Assembly (NCBI GenBank): GCA_903813345.2
Contig: CAIIXF020000004.1
Location: 17,655,513 to 17,719,512 of the forward strand
Origin: Owenia fusiformis
Taxonomy: Eukaryota; Annelida; Polychaeta; Sabellida; Oweniidae
Length of the DNA stretch: 64,000 nt
Direction of reading: 5' to 3'
How positions within the stretch are numbered: the first letter of the stretch is position 1; each line of letters opens with the position of its first letter. The notes beneath the pieces were generated by a model that made no database searches, was not told the DNA's origin, and saw only the letters and a list, made by a program, of their open reading frames with translations. Of this stretch, positions 11,205 to 21,667 are shown one piece after another. Both the position numbers and the translations under genes were made by a program.

Positions 11205-12309
11205 CAGTAAAACCTGCGTATAGTGAACAATTTTTTGCCAAGAAAAAATGTTCACTGTTGGTAGGTGTTCACTACAGCAATGATTTGATTTCGCGGCATT
11301 TTGCCGTATTATATAAAGAGACCAGCTATTAAAAGAGAGGAGGGAATATTTATTTATTTATTTATTAATTATTTATTTATTTAGATATACACTTTTTTAA
11401 CAGTGGCACTCTTACATTAAGGTGCATGTAATCGAAAAATATCCACAATTCCATGTTGGTTAAAACAGCACATTTTATCAAACTAAAATGAGTCTTAAAA
11501 AGAATTAAAACATATTTATATTTGAATAATAAATTTAAATTTTATTTTCTACCCATATTAACCCATGGCACTCAAGCGTTAAGTATTTATATTGTTATAT
11601 ATAGTTATATTGTTGTAATGCTATATACAAACTGACTTATTTTAGACTGACTGTCATCTGAATGGCTCATCCTTTCATTGTCAAATTTTTATCTCTATAT
11701 AATTCTTTTTATCTCATCAAGATGGTGCTTTAAATAGTGGAATTTTTGAGACATTTGAGTCAGTTAAAGGACTTTATTGAATTAGTTAAAGATGCAGTTA
11801 ATAGTGAAATGATCATGAATTAAAATTTTGATCCAATCGTTTTTTTAAATTGACGGGATGAGAAAAAAGATTAAGTTGGGACTTAGCAGATAGAGGTAAT
11901 AATAGTTAGCCAGATTATCTCCAAGCAATCAATCCCAGACGCATATCCTTTGTAACAAAAAAAGCTTATTAAGAATTATAATTAGCCACACCTGTTTCAA
12001 TAGAAGAGATCAAGATCTCAAATTGACCTTTTAATTATTTTTGGCAGGTAATATAAACATAAACTGCTTAACTCTGATAAGGCAGTTGCAGAAAATCCGC
12101 GAGAAATCTTACATCTGATTCAATGTTCACTAGAGACAGGATAATTCAATTGATTTTGCCAGGGTTTAGTGTTCACTGTTCATAGTTGGTAGGTGTTCAT
12201 TACACTTTAACATGGGAGTCAATGGGAGAAAAAGGTTTTGCCGAATAAAAACGTTCACTGTTAATAGGTGTTCATTAGAGAGATGTGTTCACTAACTCAG
12301 GTTTTACTG
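11205..12309. mobile_element. pogo/Tigger-like non-autonomous DNA transposon
   Basis: Ends are inverted copies of CAGTAAAACCTG, each flanked by TA (11203-11204 and 12310-12311), as expected for a Tc1/mariner-pogo insertion. Sub-terminal GTTCACT/AGTGAAC and GTTGGTAGGTGTTCA motifs recur at both ends. There is no transposase frame. A (TTTA)n microsatellite lies inside at about 11345-11388. Shorter relatives with related ends occur elsewhere in the window. Confidence 0.75.
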
Positions 12310-12743
12310 TATCATTGTTTATGTATTTTTCATTTCTATTAGTTATATGGTTATCTAAAAAACAACTCAAACACCATGTCTGTCTTATAAAGTATATATG
12401 TTATCTCAGTCAAAATTATAAAATAAAACATACAGTTTTGTGTATTATCAAGAATAATATAATGTTTGTTAGTTTCTTGACAGATGCTGTACATGTGTAG
12501 CAAATAAAATTCTCTGGAAACCTTGAATGACAAATACATCATATATATATATAGGTTATAATCAATTCAGGGCACCATGATAACTATGCCATAGTTGTCA
12601 AAAAATAAGCATGTGACATTTTTCCTGTGACAATATGCAATCTTTCAGGGATGAGACCTAGTCAAGTGTTTTTCTTGAATGCTGGCTAACATTCCCAGTG
12701 ACCATAAATATATTTTTCCTTATCAAATGAATAGTGTACTTAC

Positions 12744-15700
12744 TCAACTCCCAGCTTCTGCGTTATTAGGTCCTTATACTTGTAGGCTCCTCCTCCAGTT
12801 GCTTTGATGACCTTATTAGGAAAATGACAGCCGCCAATCACATCTTGCTGAATGAAATCTAGACACGCCTCTATGTACTTGGTCTCAAACTTGACAAAAT
12901 GGAGCTTGTACCCTATCTCATCAGTCTCGGATACTTTGTATATATGACTTCCTGGTTTGTCCTGAAAAGCAGAATTTAAGGCTATGTTCAGAGAGCAAAA
13001 AAAGACTGACTCAGAGCCTGTAAGTTTTCAATCTGGGCCATCTGAAATACAGTACAAGAAAAATGTTTTACTTCATTTAAGAATGCCACCCACAGGCACC
13101 AGAATGGTACTGCATACCAAGGAAAATCATCAGAATTTTCTGTTCAACATCAAACATAATTTTCTGAAAGGGGTTTAAGGCTACATACAGTTCTAAAACA
13201 TTCACTGGTCTACCCAAAGGATATTGATTATATCCTGATCAACAGTGTCAAGATATAGGGACAGAAAATATTGACATTTTAAAAGTACCGTTTTTTCGTT
13301 TTGTTATTATGGAAAGTCAAACATGACTATAGATGATGTTTTATGTAGGCATTTATGTATGATACTTAACCATACTCTACGAAGAATGGATGATTTTTGT
13401 AGGCATTTATGTAGGCATTCTTAAAACACGTTACTTTGCCTTAAAAACGTTACTTTATTGGACTTTAACTTTTCTCCTCGAAGAATGGATGATTTTATAT
13501 TAGCATTTTCAAAACACAGTACTTTGCCAATAAAACGTTACTTTATTGGACTTTAACTTTTCCCCACACATGCCAGAATGTATGATTTTTTATGAAGGCA
13601 TTCTTAAAACACGTTACTTTGCCTTAAAAACGTTACTTTATAGTCTAACTTTTCTCCTCGAAGAATGGATGATTTTTAGGTAAGCATTTTCAAAACACAG
13701 TACTTTGCCAATAAAACGTTACTTTATCGGACTTTAACTTCTCCCCACAAAGAATGTATGATTTTCTATGTAGGCATTCTTAAAACACGTTACTTTGCCT
13801 TAAAAACGTTACTTTATTGGACTTTAACTTTTCTCCTCGAAGAATGGATGATTTTTAGGTAGGCATTTTCAAAACACAGTACTTTGCCGATAAAACGTTA
13901 CTTTCGTGGACTCTAACTTTTCTCCTCGAAGAATGGATGATTTTTTAGGTAGGCATTTTCAAAACACAGTACTTTGCCGATAAAACGTTACTTTCGTTGA
14001 CTCGCGTGGACTCTAACTGTTTCCATGCCAAGTTGTTAAAACACGTTACTTGGCCAGTTTATTCCTTCAAGTGTCGAACATTTTAGCCTGGCATTTTTAA
14101 AAAGCGTAACTTTGGCCGATTTCCGTAACTTTCTTGTACTCTTAAGTTTTCCTCCATCGAGCGTTGGTAAATTTTAGGTAGGCATTTTCAAAAAGCGTTA
14201 CTTTGGCCCTTTTCCGTTACTTTCTTGGACTTAAACTTTTTTCGATGTGTAACTTGAAAATCTTGTCAGTGAGTGGTATTACTAATTGTAAAATATAAGA
14301 TGGACCATAGTGTAAAGAGAGGCTAGTAGTGTTTTTCCATCTATTAATTCACTTATTCCACCTTGAAAATCTTAAATTCTTGCAGAAACTTTTGTACAAT
14401 GCCTAACTTTTGTTTTGGTTTGTTTCGTAGTTCGATGATCTTCCATGTTATTTTCGAAATAATAACATGGATGAAACTCCCTAAATAGGTACAGCTTTAC
14501 TGCACGTTATACCTAACTATCTGTAATATACAATAGTCTTGTACGTATGTTTATATTTTTTTCATTTTCTGTTGCAATATGTTGGTTGCTTATTTAACGT
14601 TCAATGTACTCAATTAGGCGGTTAAAAGACCAAAGTGGATCCTTTTTCATGAATTACGTTAATTTATAGATTAGTTTAGCCGATAACAGTGTTGAATGAC
14701 TTCAGAGTTGCAATTTTAGCGATTCATACGATAAAAGATCGATTCATCCCAAACACCCACTTTACCGGAAGGCGCTCTCTGACGTCCGCGCCATTTAGGT
14801 CACTTATAACATGGCATTATTTTTCACTTCCCTTTATTAGTACGTTTGAATGCAACCATCTTAGACATTGATGCAGCAATTTTGACCATGATCATGATCA
14901 TGAAATGAAATGATCATGAACGAATAACAGATTGACAGATTGATATGTGAAAATTTGGAAGGTGTATTTTCTGATACTGAGCGACATCTTTATAAAACAC
15001 AGTTTTCAATCCGACTATAAGTATGAGTAATTCATAAAGATGTCGTTCGCTTCAACTACATCTCATAAACGTCGAACTAAATCACTAGTTTTCAAGAATT
15101 ATATACACATTGTATTATTCAAAACACGAGCTAACAAACAATACAATCGTTTGCATCAGAATATCAATGTATTTTTCCATTTAATATTGCACTGTTGTCT
15201 TTTGATTGCTTTTTATCGACTGACGGGGACAAAACTGAAGTTCGTCAAAATGCGATTCAAAATCATCTATTGAGTACTTTGAATTACAAAAATAAGCAAT
15301 CAAATAAACCATATTGCAACAATATTTGGAGAAATAGAAACCTATGTACAAGGCCTAACTTTAGTATTTCAGATAGTTACAGCAAACGTTTGGCATTCAG
15401 TAATTTATTGAGTTTCATCCATGTTAATTTTTCGTGTCGAAAATGTCATGGCAGAGAAGCATCGAAATATAAGAGGCCACACATATGATAGCTAACTACA
15501 AAACAAACCAAAATATACAAAAGTTAGGGCTCGTACAATTGTTTCTACTTTTACAAAATACTGTTCAATACCCGGGGGGTTCACTATATATAAACCTTGA
15601 CGGGGATCCTCGGCGCATGTGGGGTACCTTTTTCAACGTTTGGTATGGCAATGGACCCATATTTTAGGATTTGGTATGGGAATGCCCGGAAATTTCTGAC

Positions 15701-18700
15701 TTCTGAGGTATGGCAATGGTCGGACCTTTGCTCTTCTGGTATGAGAATGGTCGTTGTAGATATGTTACCTAACATTCGTGGTATGGCATTGGTCCAGTAG
15801 TTGCAAATTTGAAGTTGTTTTGGATCGTTTCCCGAAGTATCTTCTTTTCAAGGGCCTTCTTCAACTTTTGAATTTTATATGGTATGGCATTGGTCCTACA
15901 TTTTGACATTTGGTATGGCATTGGTCTCATAATTAGGCATTTGGTATGGCATTGGTCCTATATTTGGACATTTGGTATGGCATTGCTCCTATACTTGGAC
16001 ATTTGGTATGGCCTTCGGGCGTTATTTTGGTTGGTATGGGAAATTATTGAAGTTTGACAGATTGGTATGGGAACATATTGATATTTGAGGCTTCAGCCTA
16101 GGACCCCCGTCGAGTTTTATATACAGTGAACCCCCCGGGGTTCAATATCGTCCTTTGATTCCTTATTTTTTACATTCAAAATACTCAATCGGGCAAAAAA
16201 GTTTAAGTCCAAGAAAGTAACGGAAAAGGGCCAAAGTAACGCTTTTTGATGAAAATGCCTACCTAAATTTCACCAACGCTCGATGGAGGAAAACTAAGAG
16301 TACAAGAAAGTTACGGAAATCGGCCAAAGTAACGCTTTTTAAAAACACCAGGCTAAAATGTTCGACACTTGAAGGAATAAGGTTAAAAGTAACGTTTTAC
16401 TGGCAAAGTACTGTGTTTTTAGAATGCCTACATAAAAAATACGTAAAGGCTAGAGTACCGACAATTGTCGGTACTCTAGACTCTGATGTGGTGGCACGCT
16501 AGAGGACCGACAAATAAATTGTCGGTACGGGAGATATGCTGTGTTTACACGCTAGAGGACCGACAAATATTGATTTTCGAATTTTCTGGCGCATGCGCAA
16601 TGCGCGGGGGGATATTTCAGATATCATACGGATATTTTGGGAACAAGTGCAAAACCCGGGGAGGGCATTAGCCCCGGTTACCCGGGGATTACCAAACCCA
16701 GTCAAAAAATGGTAGCCCGGGAACAGGGAATGGTAGTAAACGTTGAAAACCCAATAAAAAGGAAGGGGCGTTTGTACCTGTGGTATCGTTCTAAATAACC
16801 CATAGTTGGCTTCTAGGGTACCTAGTATGCCACTATTTGGTATCAAAATAAAGAGGAGTTCAACTTTCATTTGAATTACGAAAATAGCGATGTAGGTCAA
16901 AATAGTTCCGAACGTGAGGATGTTTACTACGTGTTTGCCTGTCATATCAGAATTGAGGAAGTGGTAGCAAACGCGAGTTACAATAAACGGACGCTGATAT
17001 CTCAAAAAGTAACCTGACTCCATATAATTTGATGAAGGTCAATCGAACCCCTATATGGACAGGTGCATTTTGATATATAACACTATGGGGTGTAAGCGTT
17101 TCATAGTTGGTCACGAACGCCATATGTGCAAAGTATTGTTATGAATTTTCGAATTTGGTGTTGGATTACGGTACTCATACCTTATAGCACAATTTTTAAT
17201 GGAAGTTGCATTTGGCTCCCTTAGTTAATGGCCACGATTCCATCTCGCATGAGAGAGCTACCAAACGCAAAGTAAACAGTGATATATTCCAAATGAGATA
17301 TTTCTCCTGTGCCATGGCGTAGTAAGGGTAGAGGTCGACGGGGGCGAAAGCATCCCCTCCTAATTGTATATATCGACCCATTAGATAGAACAAGAAAAGA
17401 GCTTTAAAATGTTTTTTAATTGAAGCTTGTAGGACAATTTTGATGGAAGTTGAATCAATTTTTGTCGAAATAAATTATGGCTCACTACAAGTTAATGCCT
17501 GTACGATTCCATACCGCAAAAGAAGCACTATCGCCTCTCAAAAGAAAAAAGTAGGTCTTGCCGGGATTCGAACTCGGGACCGAGTGTGATCGAATCGTGC
17601 TCGCTAACCACTAGACTACCACTGATGAAGTTATCTGTGAAATTAAATGTAGTGAATTTATTTATGAAATTGTCGGCTCTCTATCAAAAACACGTAGCAG
17701 CCACTTGCGTACCGACAATTGTCGGTTCTCTATCTGACACTACTAGGTGACGATAGAGTGCCGACAATTGTCGGTACCCCAGCAAATACCCCTGGACAGT
17801 CTCCAGTACCGACAATTGTCGGTCCTGGAGCCACTCCGTAAAACGTAACCCATTATTCGAGGAGAAAAGTTAAATCCACGAAAGTAACGTTTTATCGGCA
17901 AAGTACTGTGTTTTGAAAATGCCTACCTAAAAAGCATCCATTCTTCGAGGAGAAAAGTTAAAATCCAATAAAGTAACGTTTTTGAGGCAAAGTACTGTGT
18001 TTTGAAAGTGCGTGCATAAAAATCATCCATTCTTCGTGGAGATCAGTTAAAGTACAATAAAGTAACGTTTTAAGGCAAAGTAACGTGTTTTGAAAATACC
18101 TGCATAAAAAATTATTCATTCTTCGTGGAGATCAGTTAAAGTCCAATAAAGTAACGATTTTAAGGCAAAGTAACGTGTTTTAAAAAGGCCCTACATAAAA
18201 AACCATCCATTCTTCGTGGAGTATGGTTAAAGTCGAATAAAGTAACGTTTTACTGACAAAGTACTGTGTTTTGAAAATGCCTAATATAAAGTCATCCATT
18301 CTTCGTGGAGATCAGTTAAAGTCCAATAAAGTAACGTTTTTAAGGCAAAGTAACGTGTTTTAAGAAGGCCCTACATAAAAAACCATCCATTCTTGGTGGA
18401 GTATGGTTAAAGTCGAATAAAGTAACGTTTTACTGACAAAGTACTGTGTTTTGAAAATGCCTAAAATCATCCATTCTTCGTGTAGATCAGTTAAAGTCCA
18501 ATAAAGTAACGTTTTTAAGGCAAAGTAACGTGTTTTGAAAAGACTACACAAAAATTCATCCATTCTTCGTGGAGAAAAGTTAAAGTCTAATAAAGTAACG
18601 TTTTTAAGGCAAAGTACTGTGTTTTGAAAATGCCTAATATAAAATCATCCATTCTTCGTGGAGATCAGTTAAAGTCCAATAAAGTAACGTTCTTAAGGCA

Positions 18701-21346
18701 AAGTAACGTGTTTTGAAAAGACTACACAAAAATTCATCCATTCTTCGTGGAGAAAAGTTAAAGTCTAATAAAGTAACGTTTTTAAGGCAAAGTACTGTGT
18801 TATTAAAATGCCTGCATAAAAAGCCATCCATTCTTCGTGGAGTATGGTTTAAGTTGAATAAAGTAACGTTTTACTGACAAAGTACTGTGTTTTGAAAAGA
18901 CTACACAAAAATTCATCCATTCTTCGTGGAGAAAAGTTTAAGTCCAATAAAGTAACGTTTTTAAGGCAAAGTACTGTGTTTTGAAAATGCCTGCATAAAA
19001 AGCCATCAGTTCTTCGTGGAGTATGGTTAAAGTTGAATAAAGTAACGTTTTACTGACAAAGTACTGTGTTTTGAAAATACCTAATATAAAATCATCCATT
19101 CTTCTTGGAGATCAGTTAAAGTCCAATATAGTAACGTTTTTAAGGCAAAGTAACGTGTTTGAAAATGCTTACATAAAATTCATCCATTCTTCGTGGAGTA
19201 TGGTTAAAATCGAATAAAGTAACGTTTTACTGTCAAAATACTGTGTTTTGAAATTGCCTACATATAAAAATCATCCATTCTTCGTGGAGATAAGTTAAAG
19301 TCCAATAAAGTAACGTTTTTAAGGCAAAGCACCGTGTTTTGAAAATGCTTACATAAAATTCATCCATTCTTCGTGGAGTATTGTTAAAGTCGAATAAAGT
19401 AACGTTTTACTGACAAAGTACTTTGTTTTGAAAATGGCCTACATAAAAAATCATCCATTCGTAGAGATCAGTTAAAGTCCACTAAAGTAACGTTTTTAAG
19501 GCAAAGTAACGTGTTTTAAGAATGCGTACATAAAAAGCATCCACTCTTATTAGAGAAAACTTAAAGTCTATTAAGGTAACGTTCTAAAGGCAAAGTAACG
19601 TGTTTTAGAAATGGCTACATAAAATATCATCCATTGACAATGAACGAACGTTTTAAAGGCAAAGTAACGTGTTTTAAAATGCCTGCATAAAACGTTCCTT
19701 AATTACTTTTCATAATAACAAAACGAAAAAAAAACGGTACTTTTAAAATGTCAATATTTTTTGTCCCTATATCGTGACATGTATAATCCTGATGTAAATA
19801 AATCACATTTTTTATATCAACAACTGACCCAAGCATGATTTGAAGTTGGAGCTTACCCCCATCCAACCAAGTTTAGAGACCAAGACAAACAGATCACTAT
19901 ACTTAAATATGCAATTCTTACTGCATATGTATTATACAGTCCAGACAAGTTTATTCAGTAAAGTAACACCTACCTCCACTAGATCTTCATCTGAGACAAG
20001 ACTTCTCTTCTTCTTCACAGTAGAATAGTATGCCAGCTTACATAATGAACCTCCTGGAATAGATACGTACATGTAGATATATGAAGAGAACCATCTGAAA
20101 GCATTTAATTACAGCCGAAATGTGGATGTATGCACATTGCTATCACCCTCTACAAGAAAAACATCTTGCTGTCATCTATGAAAATATTATTTATGTTCTT
20201 ATTTTGTACCCGATTTTGAATCTCATATAAAGAGCCTATGGAAAGGGGGTTTTGTCATGTAATCACGTCAGGTGGTAATACTTTTTCATGTCACACGTTA
20301 CTAATCAGAATTACTTTCACGTTTCATGTCCTTGATCATCAAAATATTACATTCGCGTTTCACAAAGATCAAATATGATGGTATTACTGTTACAACTCTC
20401 TTATGTTAATCTTTGTCGCATTTTGTAACTGGTGTTCTGATTGGCTAAAAACAGAAAAGTTTAGAAATAGGAACTAATTACATTTGAGTTTACAAAAGTC
20501 GACAAATAAGGTGTATCACAAAAGCGAACGTAGTATCAAATGTATTCTCGCCGAACGAAATGTTAAAAAGATAAACATTAGAGAGGTGTAATACCATCGG
20601 GATATTAATATTTTAACTTCTTTTCTTCTACATGTATTTTGATTGGTCGAGAATAACGACTTAGTAGAAATTCAACCAATAGCAAGCCAATCCGGCGAAT
20701 ACAAAGATCGACCTGATATACTGAGATATCTGGACTATGCGACCATCGTCTGGACTTTGCAAGTTTTGCAAGCAAAATGGAGAGTGATTTCGCTGAGTCT
20801 GTGTTTCACCATTGGACGGTTTGGCGATTTATTTAACGCCTGTGACACTGTGAAACATCAATGTAATGATTGATATTTGATCTTCGTGAAACGTGAATGT
20901 AATATTTTGATGATCAAGGACGTGAAATGTGAAAGTAATTCTGATTAGTAACGTGCATCGTGAAAACGTATTACCACCTGATGTGATTACGTGACAAAAC
21001 CCCCTTCCCATAGGCTTTTACCACGGTCATGACAGGCCTTGCAATATATAGCATTGTCAAGGTTATACCATGTTTTCACGATAACAATACCACGGTCATG
21101 GCAGGATCCTTGCGAAACTAAAAACACTTAATAACATGGCGACGGCTGTGCCAGGCATAAGTCTTGCAATAGATAGCATGCGAGGAAAATGGAAACAATC
21201 TCATCTGGGCGATAATATGTGAAAATAACATTCTTACCAATATCGATAGCGAATCGCTTGGCACTTTTCAGATTCTTGAACACCAAATCGTTTGGTATTT
21301 CAATACTCTTCGAATAGCTAGAATCTGTCATCGTTTCAATACACAA
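12744..21346 (-). CDS. PANK4: PANK4 5' part (three N-terminal coding exons; rest outside window)
   Basis: Coding exons on the minus strand: 21238-21346, 19974-20053, 12744-12961, joined by GT/AG splice sites with matching phases. They encode about 135 N-terminal residues of the pantothenate-kinase-like domain: [13 protein letters not shown], then RFAIDIGGSL-KLAYYS spanning the first junction (nucleotide-loop region), and in exon 3 [16 protein letters not shown] and [12 protein letters not shown]. These fit the PANK4 branch better than PANK1-3, which read differently around ATGGGA. In animals PANK4 pairs a degenerate kinase domain with a C-terminal DUF89 phosphatase that removes phosphate from 4'-phosphopantetheine and so limits CoA synthesis; that half is not visible here. 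Translation may start at Met1 (21346) or Met6. Exon 3 ends at a good donor (GTAAGT), but no further exon is found down to base 1, so intron 3 exceeds 12.7 kb or the gene is interrupted. Confidence 0.9.
15571..16139. mobile_element. 569 bp nested transposon with 8 bp target-site duplication
   Basis: Perfect terminal inverted repeats begin CCCGGGGGGTTCACT and continue, with changes, for about 40 bases. The element is flanked by identical GTTCAATA (15563-15570 and 16140-16147), an 8 bp duplication as made by hAT or MULE-type transposases. The interior holds about eight degenerate copies of a ~30 base unit with TTGGTATGGCATTGGTCC. It has no coding capacity. It is inserted in the centre of the foldback element, so it is younger. 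Confidence 0.85.
16448..17843. mobile_element. ~1.4 kb nested element with repeated ACCGACAATTGTCGGT palindromes
   Basis: Ends are inverted relatives of GGCT-AG-ACCGACAATTGTCGG. The 16-base palindrome or its 14-base core occurs at 16457-16472, 17711-17726, 17761-17774 and 17808-17823, and degenerate forms with ACCGACAAAT lie near 16505 and 16560, several preceded by GCTAGAG or ATAGAGT. A GC-rich CCCGGG-containing block (16655-16715) and a tRNA-like sequence (17554-17627) are inside. It interrupts the right arm of the foldback array, whose units resume after 17843. No recognisable protein. Confidence 0.65.
17554..17627 (-). pseudogene. tRNA-like sequence (pseudo-tRNA or SINE head)
   Basis: On the minus strand a good A box (TAGTCTAGTGG, as in tRNA-Asp/Glu types) is followed about 35 bases later by a near-perfect B box (GAGTTCGAATCCC). 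The acceptor stem does not pair and the D and anticodon stems are poor, so a working tRNA is unlikely. It may be a tRNA-derived SINE head or a captured tRNA inside the nested transposon; the internal Pol III promoter could still be read. Confidence 0.55.
20234..21016. mobile_element. ~780 bp non-autonomous element with ~140 bp inverted repeats
   Basis: Left end AGCCTATGGAAAGGGGGTTT and right end AAACCCCCTTCCCATAGGCT are inverted copies. The arms continue with GTGATTACGTGACA, TTACCACCTGA, AATTCTGATTAGTAACG and a ...GATCAAGGAC... segment for about 140 bases each. It lies in PANK4 intron 1. I could not define a clean target-site duplication. Confidence 0.75.
21018..21190. repeat. Degenerate ~55-85 bp tandem repeat next to PANK4 exon 1
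   Basis: ACCACGGTCATG-CAGG occurs twice, and a third related block (GGCTGTGCCAGGCATAAG) carries CTTGCAATAGATAGCAT, matching CTTGCAATATATAGCAT of the first. All lie just inside intron 1 of PANK4. Confidence 0.5.
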
Positions 21347-21667
21347 GCATGACGTTATGGAACGCTAAAACAATATTTCAAGTTCAAAAATCTTCCCGGA
21401 ATGTTTTTGAGAAGTTCAATGTTAGTGCAAATTTTGGCGACGTAAAGTTACCACCTCATTGAACTGCCAATGAAATGAAATTCCACACCTAAAAGGGAAC
21501 TCCAAGATATAGATATTCGATTTTATTCACTAAAATTGTAAAATTCTCATGAAAAACTATATTTATTTGTGTGATTTGTTCTTGCTTTGAACTTCTCAAA
21601 ACAAAAAGTAAAAAAAATCTTGAAATCTTTTGGGGACAAATCTGTCCAAATTCATTGACTTTTAGAA
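21347..21667. promoter_or_regulatory. Candidate bidirectional promoter between PANK4 and ATG3
   Basis: Only 321 bases separate the divergent start codons of PANK4 (minus) and ATG3 (plus), so both 5' UTRs and any shared core promoter must fit here unless leader exons lie elsewhere. No TATA box is placed convincingly and no factor site is claimed. Confidence 0.5.

Larger units (their letters stand above)
10822..12743. other. Non-coding stretch between DHHC-C and PANK4 exon 3
   Basis: Holds the 3' UTR repeats and the pogo-like element listed separately. I looked on the minus strand for the next PANK4 exon (glycine-rich kinase-fold motifs) and found none, so on present evidence this is part of PANK4 intron 3. 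Confidence 0.5.
13245..19779. mobile_element. ~6.5 kb foldback-type inverted-repeat element in PANK4 intron 2
   Basis: The outer ends are inverted copies: GATATAGGGACA, then a block with AATATTGACATTTTAAAAGT, then a GTACCG-poly(T)-CGTTTTG tract at left; the same in reverse complement at right. Inside them are long arrays of a unit of about 80-85 bases built around GTAACGTTTT, AAGGCAAAGTA and CATCCATTCTTCG. The left array (about 13310-14235) is in one orientation and the right array (about 16195-19720, interrupted) in the other. Flanks carry a similar TATA(A)TCCTGAT in direct orientation at 13229-13239 and 19781-19792, a possible target-site duplication but not immediately adjacent to the conserved termini. 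No transposase is seen in the 14.2-15.6 kb centre. The architecture matches foldback elements; the superfamily is undetermined. Confidence 0.75.

Noticed and set aside
16499-17023. 174-codon minus-strand frame
   Set aside because: Lies inside a nested repeat element, has no recognisable domain and low-complexity composition; chance frame.
17554-17627. Functional tRNA gene
   Set aside because: A and B boxes are good, but the acceptor stem does not pair and the anticodon arm is poor; kept only as a tRNA-like pseudogene.
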